A DNA stretch of 64,000 nt from Sphingomonas colocasiae (GCF_019880585.1 NZ_JAINVV010000007.1:1-64000); one strand, 5' to 3'; numbered from the stretch's first letter, positions 1-9,803 are shown. Notes: generated by a model not told the origin, from the sequence alone. Numbers and translations: made by a program.

Positions 1-50
1 GCGGGCCCCCCTCTGGCCCGGGGGGGGCGGTGCGTTAGCCGGGGGCCCGC
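1..50. repeat. 10-bp inverted repeat at window edge
   Basis: A perfect 10-bp inverted repeat (1-10 with 41-50) encloses a very GC-rich loop. It lies just past the 3' end of the epimerase gene, so it may act as a terminator for genes converging from both sides. There is no clear T-run, and the left neighbour is outside the window. Confidence 0.45.
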
Positions 51-86
51 CGAGCTGCGCTCGTCGAGACCCGGAACCGAAGCCGG

Positions 87-1085
87 TCAGACGCCGTGAT
101 AGTCGCGATACCAGCCGACAAAGGCCGGAACGCCGACATCGATCGGCGTGGTGGGGGCGAAACCCAGATCGCGCTGAATCGCGGTGATGTCGGCATAAGT
201 GTCCCGGACATCGCCGGGCTGCATCGGCATCAGCCTTTTCTCCGCCTTACGGCCGCACGCGTCCTCGATCAGCGAGATCATCCGGTTCAGCTCCTCGCTG
301 CGGTGATTGCCGATATTGTAGACGCGATGCGGGCTACGGCTGCCGCCGGCCTTTTCCAGGCCATCATCCTGCGGCGGATTGTCGGTCACCGCGACCACGC
401 CACTCACGATATCGTCGACATAGGTGAAATCGCGGCGCATATTGCCTTCGCCGAAGACGTTGATGGGTTCGCCCGCCAGGATCGCCTTGGTGAAGAGCCA
501 CATCGCCATGTCCGGCCGTCCCCAGGGGCCATAGACGGTGAAGAAGCGCAGGCCGGTCAGCGGCAGCCGATAGAGATGCGCATAGGTCTCGCTCATCAGC
601 TCGTCCGCCTTCTTGGTCGCGGCGTAGAGCGAAAGCGGGTGATCCACCCGGTCTTCCACGCGGAACGGCAGCGTATCGTTGCCGCCATAAACCGAAGACG
701 AGGAAGCGTAAGCCATGTGCTCGACGCCGCGATGGCGGGCGAGTTCCAGCATGTTGAGATGGCCGACCAGATTGGCCTGCACATAGGCGTGCGGATTTTC
801 GATCGAATAGCGGACCCCGGCTTGCGCGCCCAGATGAACGATCCGCTGAAAATCGATCCCACCGAGCTTTTCGAGCAGTGCCGGATAATCGGCGAAATCG
901 GCTTCGACGAAGGTGAAACGATAGCCGAAATCGCTGGTCAGCGTCGCGAGGCGATCACGCTTCAGGGTGACGCTGTAATAGTCGTTCAGATTGTCGATCC
1001 CGACGACGGTATCGCCCCGCGACATCAGCCTGCGCGCCAGATGCGAACCGATGAAACCGGCAACGCCGGTAATAAGAATGACCAT
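87..1085 (-). CDS. NAD-dependent UDP-glucuronate 4-epimerase-like protein
   Basis: This is a 332-aa short-chain dehydrogenase/reductase of the extended (epimerase) class. The Rossmann motif GxxGxxG is at residues 7-13 and the catalytic YxxxK is Y154-K158. The fold and length fit the UDP-glucuronate 4-epimerases (LpsL/Cap1J type), which convert UDP-GlcA to UDP-GalA in the cytoplasm. It is divergent from the initiating sugar transferase, so it probably supplies a uronic acid donor for the EPS made here. The ATG at 1085 has a GGGAG-type site about 10 nt upstream. A UDP-glucose or UDP-GlcNAc epimerase role is the main alternative. Confidence 0.88.
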   Translation of the reverse strand: MVILITGVAGFIGSHLARRLMSRGDTVVGIDNLNDYYSVTLKRDRLATLTSDFGYRFTFVEADFADYPALLEKLGGIDFQRIVHLGAQAGVRYSIENPHAYVQANLVGHLNMLELARHRGVEHMAYASSSSVYGGNDTLPFRVEDRVDHPLSLYAATKKADELMSETYAHLYRLPLTGLRFFTVYGPWGRPDMAMWLFTKAILAGEPINVFGEGNMRRDFTYVDDIVSGVVAVTDNPPQDDGLEKAGGSRSPHRVYNIGNHRSEELNRMISLIEDACGRKAEKRLMPMQPGDVRDTYADITAIQRDLGFAPTTPIDVGVPAFVGWYRDYHGV

Positions 1086-1220
1086 TTACGCTACACTCCC
1101 GGACCATGTTGGGGCGCCGCTCGCGTAGCAGCATAGGCTGAACGCTCACAAGGCTCTGTTCGCCGAATTTTCCTAATCGGCGGATAACACTCCGTAACAT
1201 TTTCCGCTTAGACGAGCCCC

Positions 1221-2504
1221 ATGCTGATGCGCACCCAGAAGCCGACCGGGTTCAGAAATTCGTTATGGCTCCGTAACCGATTTCAGATCGGCGCGGGCCT
1301 TATCGTGGCCATTCTGGTCCCCTGGCTTCTGCGCATCGAGTTCGCCGAACATGAACTCGAACAATATGGCCTGCAGGCGTCCATGATCGCCACGGCCCTG
1401 GCCTTCCTGACAGGCACCTATATCCTGAAGAAGCTGGCCCGCTACCCCGGGGTGAGATCCTCCTATTACATCCTGCCGTCCTTCGCGACGACTTACGCTG
1501 TGGCGCTATCGGCCTTTTTCTTCGTGCGCTTCGATTATAGCCGGCTGCATTTTCTTATCAGCTTCCTGCTGACCATCGCCTGGTTCTATATCGTTTATTT
1601 CAAGACCCAGCGCGAGGCGCGCCTTGCGCTTGGCGTGGTGCCCTATGGCAATTTCGAACGCATCCTGACGATTCCGGAGGTCGACTGGACAATCCTGAAC
1701 GAACGCGAATCACCGGTCGATACATTGGACGGGATCGTCGTCGATCTTCGCGCCGAGCTTCCCGACGAATGGGAGCGCTACATTTCCGACCGGGCGATCG
1801 ACGGCATGCTGGTCATGCACGTCAAGCAGATCGAGGAATCGCTGACCGGACGCGTCGATATCAGCCACCTGTCGGAGAATAATCTGGGCTCGCTCATTCC
1901 CGGCCTGCTGTACGGCAAGGTGAAGCGGATCGTGGACGTCGTCGTCTCGATCGCGCTGCTGCCGGTGCTGATCCCGGCGCTGGGCGTGGTCGCGATGCTG
2001 ATCCGCATGGATTCGCCCGGCCCCGTGATCTTCCGCCAGACGCGCATGGGATATCGCGGCCGCCCCTTCACCATGTGGAAATTCCGCACGATGACCGATC
2101 GCACCGTCGCGCCCGGCGATGGCCGCCAGGACGCCATCACCCGGGACGGCGACGCGCGCGTGACGAGGATCGGCCGTTTCCTGCGCCAGTATCGGGTCGA
2201 TGAATTGCCGCAGGTGGTGAACATCCTGCGCGGGGAGATGAGCTGGATCGGCCCACGCCCCGAAGCCATGCCCTTGTCGAAATGGTATGAGACCGAACTG
2301 CCCTTCTACCGCTACCGCCATATCGTCCGCCCGGGGATCAGCGGCTGGGCACAGGTCCGCCAGGGCCATGTCGCCGAAGTCGACGAGGTGCTGTGGAAGC
2401 TCCAGTACGACTTCTACTACATCAAGAACTTCTCGTTCTGGCTGGATTGCCTGATCGTCGCCGGCACGTTGCGCACGGTCTGGAGCGGCTTCGGCGCGCG
2501 CTGA
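1221..2504 (+). CDS. EPS initiating polyprenyl glycosylphosphotransferase
   Basis: The 427-aa protein has four or five N-terminal membrane helices (about residues 20-130), a soluble linker and a C-terminal bacterial sugar transferase domain from about residue 234. That domain shows the re-entrant helix, the SPGP and KFRTM motifs, and the catalytic Asp-Glu pair in a VDELPQ context near residue 326. Members of this polytopic PGT family move a sugar-1-phosphate from a nucleotide sugar to undecaprenyl phosphate, the first committed step of EPS repeat-unit assembly at the inner membrane. It is divergent from the epimerase gene. The sugar (glucose or galactose) cannot be read from the sequence. Confidence 0.92.
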   Translation: MLMRTQKPTGFRNSLWLRNRFQIGAGLIVAILVPWLLRIEFAEHELEQYGLQASMIATALAFLTGTYILKKLARYPGVRSSYYILPSFATTYAVALSAFFFVRFDYSRLHFLISFLLTIAWFYIVYFKTQREARLALGVVPYGNFERILTIPEVDWTILNERESPVDTLDGIVVDLRAELPDEWERYISDRAIDGMLVMHVKQIEESLTGRVDISHLSENNLGSLIPGLLYGKVKRIVDVVVSIALLPVLIPALGVVAMLIRMDSPGPVIFRQTRMGYRGRPFTMWKFRTMTDRTVAPGDGRQDAITRDGDARVTRIGRFLRQYRVDELPQVVNILRGEMSWIGPRPEAMPLSKWYETELPFYRYRHIVRPGISGWAQVRQGHVAEVDEVLWKLQYDFYYIKNFSFWLDCLIVAGTLRTVWSGFGAR

Positions 2505-2554
2505 GGCGCCATGGTGGACGGACGGGCGCCGTCGTCGCCCGCTCTCGATTCATA

Positions 2555-2580
2555 CGCTCCGGCCGCGACCGGCCGGAGCG
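2555..2580. terminator. Bidirectional hairpin between convergent EPS genes
   Basis: A stem of 10-11 bp (2555-2564 with 2571-2580, 6-nt loop) sits between the end of the sugar transferase gene and the end of the convergent glycosyltransferase gene. Its position and stability fit a terminator, although no T-run follows on either strand. Confidence 0.55.
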
Positions 2581-2588
2581 CATAAACC

Positions 2589-3761
2589 TCACACAACCGA
2601 ACGGACGGCCGCCTCGAACAGGGGGAGCTGGTTTTCCACGGAATAGGGCTGGATCGTCCGGTTGCCTTCGGCCGCCAGCGCGCGGGCGTGCGCGCGATCC
2701 TGGTGGATCGCGATCAATGCCTCCGCCGCCGCTTCGGCATCGTCCTGCGGAACCAGCAGCGCATTCCCTTCATGGAGATATTGGAGGTAATAGCGATTGC
2801 CCCAGGCGAGCATCAACCGGCCGGCGGCAAGCTGTTCCATCAGCGCATTGGACGTGCCGCCGCCGCCCGAATCCGCAGAGGATCGCGTGAAGGCCACGCA
2901 GACGTCCATGGTCCTGAGCTTCTCGGGAATGTCTGTATTCTCGATACGCCCGTAGAATTTCACGATGCCGCGATCGGCCATTTCGACGACCTGGGGCTCG
3001 TGATTGCCGAACCCCCAGACATGGAATTCGAAATGCGATCCATAGGGGCCTTCGGCGATGCGCTCGGCCATCGACAGGAATTCCAGGCTCCCCTTCGCAT
3101 CCGACAGCCGCCCGATATAGGCAACGCGGATCGGCCCCTCGAAACTGGGTGGCGGCATTTCCCAGCGCTCCAGTTCCACGCCGTTCTTGATGACCTGCAC
3201 GGGCAGATCGTATCGCGCATAATGTTCGGCGATATCGTCGCCATTGGCGAGCAGCAGATCACTGCCGCCAAGCAGCCGCGCGGTGAAACGGCGTACGGGC
3301 GGATGCAGGAAACCGGGCAGTTTCTTGCTCTTTTCGTCCCAGAAGATCGAGCGCAGCCAGACGATCCTCGGCGCATTCTTCAGCTTCGGCGCGGCGAGCT
3401 GCATCAGCATCTCCATCACCCCCATCGCGATGCTGACATCGGGCGCCTTCACGTCCGGCCGCGCATAAAAGGCCCTGACGCGCGGCAGCATCGAATAGAA
3501 GAGCGGCCGGCGCGTCGGCCCGGCCACATGGCGGACAAGCTCGAACCGGTCGCTGCTTTCCGCGAAAGCCTTGGCGATGATCGGCCGGCTGTCGTCCTTC
3601 CCGTCCGAGGCGAGCATATGCAGGCGCAGATGGATGTTGGGATTGCGCTTCAGCCAGCGCGGCAGGACGGTATAGCACCAGGTTTCACGACCGCCCTCGG
3701 ATCGCCCGAGATTGCTGAGGATCAGCAGGTCGACACGCAATATCGACGAGTCCGTTTTCAT
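2589..3761 (-). CDS. GT4 family glycosyltransferase
   Basis: The protein is about 390 aa with a GT-B fold. The C-terminal half carries the GT4 donor-binding region (a YIGRLSDAKG-like start, then a Gly-rich GGGGTSNALMEQ stretch holding the conserved Glu). It should add one sugar to the lipid-linked EPS repeat unit on the cytoplasmic face. I prefer the ATG at 3761, which has AGGAG 11 nt upstream; a TTG at 3770 would place the site too close. The upstream ATP-grasp gene stops 6 nt before this ATG, so the two are probably co-transcribed. Donor and acceptor are unknown. Confidence 0.85.
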   Translation of the reverse strand: MKTDSSILRVDLLILSNLGRSEGGRETWCYTVLPRWLKRNPNIHLRLHMLASDGKDDSRPIIAKAFAESSDRFELVRHVAGPTRRPLFYSMLPRVRAFYARPDVKAPDVSIAMGVMEMLMQLAAPKLKNAPRIVWLRSIFWDEKSKKLPGFLHPPVRRFTARLLGGSDLLLANGDDIAEHYARYDLPVQVIKNGVELERWEMPPPSFEGPIRVAYIGRLSDAKGSLEFLSMAERIAEGPYGSHFEFHVWGFGNHEPQVVEMADRGIVKFYGRIENTDIPEKLRTMDVCVAFTRSSADSGGGGTSNALMEQLAAGRLMLAWGNRYYLQYLHEGNALLVPQDDAEAAAEALIAIHQDRAHARALAAEGNRTIQPYSVENQLPLFEAAVRSVV

Positions 3762-3766
3762 CGCAG

Positions 3767-4837
3767 TCAAAGCTCCTGGCGCTGTTCCTGGGCGGACCGA
3801 TGCTGGGCTCGCCCAGCAACCTCATCGCGAAGCTGCTCTATCATCCATCCATAGGGTTCAATTTCACCTTCGGTCCACGTCAGATCCCTGCGCCAGTATC
3901 CCGGACATTTGAAATAGCCTTGAGGAGTAAAGCCATGGCAGATTTCTAGAACCACCGGATCGCCACCCTTTCTTTCAACGAAATCAAACGCCACGCACTG
4001 CGCGCCCAGTCGTTCCGCGAGATCAAAGGCCAACGTAATATATTTATGATCGATCAGATCAGGATCATGAAAAATCAAACCGCTGGCAGAAGCCCTGAAA
4101 TCATTATCCCTATTCTTTCTTGTAATTCCAAACGCTCTCTCACCAATAACGATAATTCTTACATCACCGTCATTTCCATCGATAAATTCCTGAGCAAGAA
4201 AATACCCCCTCTCTTTTCCAGCATCACGAATATGCTTTGGAAGAACAATCAATCTATAAACTGCCGCAACAATCCTCTTTATTCCAACCTGCCCTTTGAA
4301 GAACTGATCAATTCTCCATTTCAATATATAAAAGCGCCGATAAGTCCAAAATCCTGATCCAAATGACTTTTTAATAAAACTATTCACCTCATACCTTGAA
4401 TTCAACAACTTTACATTCTGAGATCCGGCACCAGTGCTTAGCTTCCATACGACTGGCAAATCCGCACTTCGCCCCCACTCCAATGCAGCCCCTTCATCGA
4501 AGAACACATGCGTTCGCGGCGCCGGCGCCCCAGTCGCCTGAAAATACAACGCCTGAGAAAGCTTGTTGTTGAATGACCAAGATGTCTTGAAATTTGGAAA
4601 AACGGCGTAGCCAGCACATTCAAGGGCATAGAGAATATGAGGCGCAAACCTATCAACAGAATCGTAATGCCAAAATACCGCATCACAATCGTCAATAAGC
4701 TTCCCCAGCTCATCCGAGTTAAAATCAACAATTACACAATCAATATCATTTGATACGCAATAATTATGAGCAAATTTATGAAACAATGATGGGCCATTAG
4801 AAATAGCCACCTTGAAATTTTTCTCGATAGCCTGCAT
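3767..4837 (-). CDS. ATP-grasp ligase-like protein of the EPS locus
   Basis: A 356-aa protein with an ATP-grasp pattern: a lysine strand with a following Gly-rich loop (VVWKLSTGAGSQNV), a central acidic segment around VRIIVIGERAFGITRK, and a C-terminal Mg-binding stretch ending in VLEICHGF. The family makes amide or ester bonds between carboxylates and amines through acyl phosphates. The gene is markedly AT-rich beside its neighbours and sits between a flippase and a glycosyltransferase gene. I infer that it modifies the EPS repeat unit or its precursor, for example by amidating a uronic acid with an amino acid. That role is not shown by the sequence. Its end is next to the downstream glycosyltransferase start. 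Confidence 0.75.
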   Translation of the reverse strand: MQAIEKNFKVAISNGPSLFHKFAHNYCVSNDIDCVIVDFNSDELGKLIDDCDAVFWHYDSVDRFAPHILYALECAGYAVFPNFKTSWSFNNKLSQALYFQATGAPAPRTHVFFDEGAALEWGRSADLPVVWKLSTGAGSQNVKLLNSRYEVNSFIKKSFGSGFWTYRRFYILKWRIDQFFKGQVGIKRIVAAVYRLIVLPKHIRDAGKERGYFLAQEFIDGNDGDVRIIVIGERAFGITRKNRDNDFRASASGLIFHDPDLIDHKYITLAFDLAERLGAQCVAFDFVERKGGDPVVLEICHGFTPQGYFKCPGYWRRDLTWTEGEIEPYGWMIEQLRDEVAGRAQHRSAQEQRQEL

Positions 4838-4873
4838 AGTTCCGATATTTCCAATATAATGATTGATTAAAAA

Positions 4874-6157
4874 CTAATCTATATTTAAATCTTGATGCGA
4901 AATTATCAATGATGATTGATCATTGTCGTATTTCCTGATCGCAATCATCAATATGACCACATAAAAAATGGCACCTGACAGCAATAGAATGCCATAGATC
5001 TGCACAAAAACATTTAATTCCAGATTCCGCCAAAGTGATGGGGAGAATGCCATGCCCAGCGAGACAATCTGGTAAACATTCCATGCAGTGATCAGGCGCG
5101 GCCGGCGCAAAGACAGCGCGGTGTACCCGACTCCGGAGACAAGCATTTTCGCTATCAAGTTAGGAATCAAAGCCACGCCTATGGGAACCACGCCCACCCA
5201 GTTGGCCGACAAGAAAATTTCCACAAATGGCTTCAGCAAGACGGCGACACCGATAGCCATCAAAGTGACCAAACCGGCCGCCATCAACAGGGACCGGAGG
5301 AATATCGGCTGCAGGGGAGCTTTGTCCCGAACACCTTGGGATAGCTGCTGAAAAAAGACCGATGATAAGGCCCCACCCATCGCCTCGACGGGAGCGAAGA
5401 TCAATCTGGTCGCCACGACGAAGACGCCTGCTCCAGCGGGGCCGAACAACGCCGTGATGATAATGAGCTGTAGCGACGTGGTCGACGTCGAGATGAGCGC
5501 ATTCAGACAATCGATCGCGATAAGCGAAGCGTTTTTCCGAGCCGTTCGCACCCCCAGAAGAAGCGATCTAACATGATTCTTAGCAGGCAGCGTCGATAGT
5601 GGCATCAGCATCGCGGTCGCCAGCAGTGACCCGAGGATAAAGCCTGTCAGCAGCCCCCAATAATTCCCGACAAGAAAACCCAGAAGGACCTGGATGGCGA
5701 CCGCTGCCGATACCCGCAACAGTTGGGACCATGCGACCCGCTTGTAGCGACCATGTTTTACCTGATATTGCCGCCCCACCGCGGAAAGCCCGTTAAGAAG
5801 CGCCGTCAACGCCAGCGCCACCGCAAGCAGAGCAGCTCGACCGCCACTAGCGTCAATGCCGATCAGACCTCCCGATATCGCAAAATAGCCGATCACCCCA
5901 CATATGCCGGATGCACCGAAGCCGATGGCCAGCGACAACCACAGAAGATGACGTTCGGCGGGGCGCCCCTCGATCTGGATGATGGTGTCGAGCCGCGCGC
6001 AGACGACCATGCCCATCACAACGGCGATCGATGTGATCAACCCGAAAACACCGAATTCCCGGGGCAAATAGAGATGGGTCAGCACCGGGTAGGCCAGCAG
6101 GGTCACCGCCTGGGCGACAACGTTCGAACCGGCCAGCATGAACACATTGCGGATCAT
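4874..6157 (-). CDS. Wzx-type oligosaccharide flippase
   Basis: A very hydrophobic protein of about 427 aa with 12 or more predicted membrane helices across its length, typical of the MOP/PST polysaccharide transporters. It would flip the undecaprenyl-linked repeat unit to the periplasm. Its place among EPS glycosyltransferases and a polymerase supports this. I chose the ATG at 6157; an in-frame GTG at 6169 adds four residues and cannot be excluded. The 3' part of the gene is AT-richer than the 5' part. Confidence 0.88.
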   Translation of the reverse strand: MIRNVFMLAGSNVVAQAVTLLAYPVLTHLYLPREFGVFGLITSIAVVMGMVVCARLDTIIQIEGRPAERHLLWLSLAIGFGASGICGVIGYFAISGGLIGIDASGGRAALLAVALALTALLNGLSAVGRQYQVKHGRYKRVAWSQLLRVSAAVAIQVLLGFLVGNYWGLLTGFILGSLLATAMLMPLSTLPAKNHVRSLLLGVRTARKNASLIAIDCLNALISTSTTSLQLIIITALFGPAGAGVFVVATRLIFAPVEAMGGALSSVFFQQLSQGVRDKAPLQPIFLRSLLMAAGLVTLMAIGVAVLLKPFVEIFLSANWVGVVPIGVALIPNLIAKMLVSGVGYTALSLRRPRLITAWNVYQIVSLGMAFSPSLWRNLELNVFVQIYGILLLSGAIFYVVILMIAIRKYDNDQSSLIISHQDLNID

Positions 6158-6215
6158 GATGCTATCCACGCCCCGCCAGATGGCCGATCCGGACCGTGGA
6201 CCAATGGCTCACCAG

Positions 6216-7271
6216 TCACTTTGCTTGATCCCTATACAGCGCGGATGCGCCCGCGCAGACATCATCGGCATAGAGCGGCGCGGACTGCCAATAGGCATAA
6301 GCGCCACGAGACAGATCAAGGAAAGCGGCCTGATCGGCAAGCAGTGCGACGATTTCATCGACGGCCAGGTCAAGCCTGGCTCGATCGACCCGCACCCCGG
6401 TTCGCCTCGGTTGCACATAATGCGCCATCTGTCCGACTTCGGTCGTGATCGGAACAAGACCGAGTTGCATCGCCTCCACCACCGACATGCCCATTCCCTC
6501 ATGCCTGCTGAGTTGCAGAAAGAATGAATGACGCGCCGCAACATCAGCGATGCGGCCGCGCGCCACCGGCCCTGGGAATGCGACCCGATCAGCGACGCCC
6601 AGTTCGGCGGCAAGATCAACCAATCTCGCCTTGTCTCCATCATCGGGTCCCCAAGCTTCAAAGCGGGCATCGACACCGGAAGAGTTCAGCCGCGCGATCA
6701 AACGGATTGAATCATCGATCCCCTTGATCGGGTTCAAACGCCCCCAACTGACAAATCTGGCGGCCAATGCTCGCTGGTCAGGGGGTTCGCGCCGGCTGGT
6801 CACGAAGGAGATGATATGCGTTGACGCACGGGCGGGAATATCACGCCGCTCATCAAGCGTGGCTTGAGAATCGCACCAGACCTGATCGGCAAATCGGCTT
6901 GCGAGCCACGAACAGATGGCATCGGGCACATGCCGCACCTTCGCGCTGTGAATGAAATAGGCGATCCGCGTTTTCGGACGCGCCAGCTTCAACGCCAGCG
7001 CAAGCGGAACGCTGCGCCAGAGCGAGAAGATGACGACATCGGGCCGCTCACCACGGAGCCGCTTCCACGCCCGCCAGAATGCCGCGATGCCATGGCCATT
7101 TGACGGCGCGATCCGATCGGTTCGCGTCGCAAGGGTTTCTCCCGCGATGAAATGCAGGCGAAACTCGCATGCGAGCCGATCGCTTTCCGCCATCGAACGC
7201 GCGGCCGTCTCGACTCCGCCCAGATTGTCGGCGGGAACGATGTGCGCGATGCGCGGGGACGCCGAACTCAT
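6216..7271 (-). CDS. GT4 family glycosyltransferase
   Basis: The protein is 351 aa with a GT-B fold. Its N-terminal domain opens with RIAHIVPADNLGGVE, a typical GT4 acceptor-side start. The C-terminal domain has the WGRLNPIKG donor loop and an EGMGMSVVE motif holding the conserved Glu pair. The ATG at 7271 is chosen because a strong GGAGGTGAG site lies directly before it; a reading frame open 13 codons further upstream has no such support. It should act in repeat-unit assembly. Linkage and donor are unknown. Confidence 0.88.
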   Translation of the reverse strand: MSSASPRIAHIVPADNLGGVETAARSMAESDRLACEFRLHFIAGETLATRTDRIAPSNGHGIAAFWRAWKRLRGERPDVVIFSLWRSVPLALALKLARPKTRIAYFIHSAKVRHVPDAICSWLASRFADQVWCDSQATLDERRDIPARASTHIISFVTSRREPPDQRALAARFVSWGRLNPIKGIDDSIRLIARLNSSGVDARFEAWGPDDGDKARLVDLAAELGVADRVAFPGPVARGRIADVAARHSFFLQLSRHEGMGMSVVEAMQLGLVPITTEVGQMAHYVQPRRTGVRVDRARLDLAVDEIVALLADQAAFLDLSRGAYAYWQSAPLYADDVCAGASALYRDQAK

Positions 7272-7448
7272 CTCACCTCCAGCCACGGGCGGAACGGCTT
7301 CGGATCGCATCGCCCATCCCCTTCGGCCGACGGCGATGATGCGACAGCCCTGCCCTTCCCACCTCTTCGACGCCCATCGACAACGCCCGACGGCCTATCG
7401 CCGCCATCGGCCATCCCCATCCATGTCATCCAGCGCATATGGGGCGAC

Positions 7449-8600
7449 CTAGCTCGTCGCCTCGACATTCACCCGCTGCCGCTGGCGAATTCGATCAAGC
7501 ACGGCGATACATGGCCGCTCGCTGCACCACCACAGAATCCAGCAAAAGCCTATTGTCGGCGGCAGGGCCAGCAGCCACCCCCAATAGCTGGTCAGCATGG
7601 CGCCATCCCATCCGGCAACCTGCAACAAAGCGAGAAAAAGACCAAGTATCGCAACATGATAGATGTATATCGAATAGCTGAAATATCCAAAATTCAACTT
7701 CGATTCACCAAACCCATTCGGCAAGTTTCTGATCAATATAACCGTCGCAATGGAGAATATGATATTGCCAATCAAATTCGTCTCGCCATAAATCTTCTTT
7801 ATCAACAGCGCAGACAAAAATGACAAAGTCATTATTGATATCAACTTAACTCCGCCTACGATCGGTATTTTTTCAAAGAATCTATAAGCCATGGCCCCAA
7901 CGGCGAAAAGAAAAATCTCCTGAAGAAAGAAATTTTCCCAAAATCCTGCCGGATTGAACTTCAATCCAAAAAATATCATCGACAGCATCATTCCAAAGCA
8001 CGATGCTATAAATACGAATATAACTAATCTTTGAGACGACAATATAAATGGATCCATTGCATAAAATGCAATCTCGTACGGCAACGACCAAAATTGTGGT
8101 GTTAGAGAAGTCTTGACGTCCAGATAAAATGCTATCCGCAAAACGTTGCCGACTTCGCACAATTTTTCAGCGCACCCCTGCCCAAACTTGTACTGTGTTC
8201 CAAGCTTCGTCACGACCACGCAAACGACAACGGCAAAGGCGAGCGCCGCGAGATAGGCCGGCCATACCCTGATCATGCGCTTCAGATAGAAGCCTGCCCG
8301 ACTTCTGGTGTGGCTGACGCTGTGCGCCATCGCGAAGCCGCTCAGCACGAAGAACAGCACGACGAATTCGGTGCCCAGCGCCGTCGCCTGGAGCAACGCT
8401 ATCGCTATCTTGTCGAGAAGCGTCGCGTCACCGCCGGCCAGGATCGCTTCCCCACCGACGAACAGGTTTCCGCGCGCATGATTGATCACCACATAGATCG
8501 CGGCAATTCCGCGCAGGAAATCGATGCTTGCCGTGGGAATGCCGACGGTCTTCCGCTCTCGGCTATCGCTCACAGTTCGATCCTGCCCGGCAGACGCCAT
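7449..8600 (-). CDS. Acyltransferase family 3 (OafA/YrhL-like) membrane protein
   Basis: A 383-aa integral membrane protein starting its conserved domain with SIDFLRGIAAIYVVINHA. That is the family-3 acyltransferase signature, with the His and Arg of the active region; about ten membrane helices follow. Such enzymes O-acetylate or otherwise acylate sugars of surface polysaccharides. The middle of the gene (about 7700-8200) is strongly AT-rich compared with the rest of the window, a sign of transfer into this GC-rich genome. The stop is about 180 bp from the next gene in the same direction. Confidence 0.88.
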   Translation of the reverse strand: MASAGQDRTVSDSRERKTVGIPTASIDFLRGIAAIYVVINHARGNLFVGGEAILAGGDATLLDKIAIALLQATALGTEFVVLFFVLSGFAMAHSVSHTRSRAGFYLKRMIRVWPAYLAALAFAVVVCVVVTKLGTQYKFGQGCAEKLCEVGNVLRIAFYLDVKTSLTPQFWSLPYEIAFYAMDPFILSSQRLVIFVFIASCFGMMLSMIFFGLKFNPAGFWENFFLQEIFLFAVGAMAYRFFEKIPIVGGVKLISIMTLSFLSALLIKKIYGETNLIGNIIFSIATVILIRNLPNGFGESKLNFGYFSYSIYIYHVAILGLFLALLQVAGWDGAMLTSYWGWLLALPPTIGFCWILWWCSERPCIAVLDRIRQRQRVNVEATS

Positions 8601-8747
8601 CCTGAGAGCTCCATTTCAAAACCCGATCGAGCATCCAGGATGCATGGCGCCCCGATAGCCGATCAAAAATGAAGGCCCAGCGAACCCGGCAAACGAATGA
8701 GATCATATGTGCCGACGATACGACGTGCGGAGTTTCCGAAATATGTA

Positions 8748-9803
8748 TCAGCGACCGATATAAAGCTTGTAGGGAACCCACGCCTCGGTGTGGCCCGCGA
8801 AATTGAGCCAGGTGAACAGGATCGCGGCCGAATAGGCGATAACCGCCAGCACAATCTGCCCGTTCTCGCGGCCATTGGAACCCAGAGCCCTGGGCAGCGA
8901 GGCGAGAACGAAAAGTTGCAGCGGGATCAGGTAAAGCGCCAGGCGATCGACCAGGGTCGATCCGCCAAGAAGCATCAGAGCAGGTATGCAGGCAAGCGCG
9001 GTGATCGACATGTTGCGCCACAATTTGCGTTCTGCCTCCGCCAGCTCGAAGCGGCGCTGATTGAGCAGGAATATGACTGCGGGAATCGCATTCATGGCGA
9101 CCCGGATGGCCGCTCCATCGGAATCATACTCTGTCTCGATATAGCCATAGACCAGTCGATCCACGGCGCTGTCGATGAAGAGATAATAGAGCATCGCCGC
9201 CATGACGCCCAATGCCAGCACCGTGGGAATGCGGCTTCGCGTGCTCGCCAGCGCCACCAGCGGCAAAACGAAGACAGCGGTCTTGTGAAAGGAAACGGCG
9301 GCGATCGTGCAGATCGCGAATTTCACCAGATGGCCCCGCGTAAACATCGCTAGCGCGAGCATCACCAGGCCGATGGCGACGCCCTGGCGCGAATAGCCCA
9401 TGGCGACGACGATAACGAGATAAGGCACCGCGACCACCATGCCGAGCCATGGTCTGGGCAAAGTGCGGACAAAGGCGATCAACCCAACGGCGAAGATCGC
9501 GCCGCAGACCAGATTGACCTCTCTTATGCTGAATCCCAGCCTGCTGGAGATCCAGTTTATCACATAGTAGCCGGGATCCCCTTGGCCCAATACCTGCGTC
9601 AACGACAAGAAAGTGACGCGCTTGTAATGCGCCATGTAATTCGGCCAGTCCGCGCCAATCTGAAAACGCAGGCCGATCATCAAGGCGATGAATACACCAC
9701 CCAGCACAAGCGCCTGGTTGGGCACCGCGCTTCCGCGCCGCCTGCGCCCGCCTTCGAGCGCGAAGATCGCGCACAGGGAAAACAGCAACCAATAGACGAT
9801 CAT
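8748..9803 (-). CDS. EpsG-like polysaccharide polymerase
   Basis: About 351 aa with ten or so membrane helices. The region following the first helix has the GLRFQIGADWPNYMAHY-like segment typical of the EpsG family, and a YSRQGVAIG stretch further on. EpsG proteins are thought to polymerise EPS repeat units in a Wzy-like way in the periplasm. The ATG at 9803 begins directly before the first helix; the longer open frame adds only a basic, unconserved segment. The locus also carries an O-antigen-ligase-like gene, so the division of labour between the two is open. Confidence 0.82.
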   Translation of the reverse strand: MIVYWLLFSLCAIFALEGGRRRRGSAVPNQALVLGGVFIALMIGLRFQIGADWPNYMAHYKRVTFLSLTQVLGQGDPGYYVINWISSRLGFSIREVNLVCGAIFAVGLIAFVRTLPRPWLGMVVAVPYLVIVVAMGYSRQGVAIGLVMLALAMFTRGHLVKFAICTIAAVSFHKTAVFVLPLVALASTRSRIPTVLALGVMAAMLYYLFIDSAVDRLVYGYIETEYDSDGAAIRVAMNAIPAVIFLLNQRRFELAEAERKLWRNMSITALACIPALMLLGGSTLVDRLALYLIPLQLFVLASLPRALGSNGRENGQIVLAVIAYSAAILFTWLNFAGHTEAWVPYKLYIGR

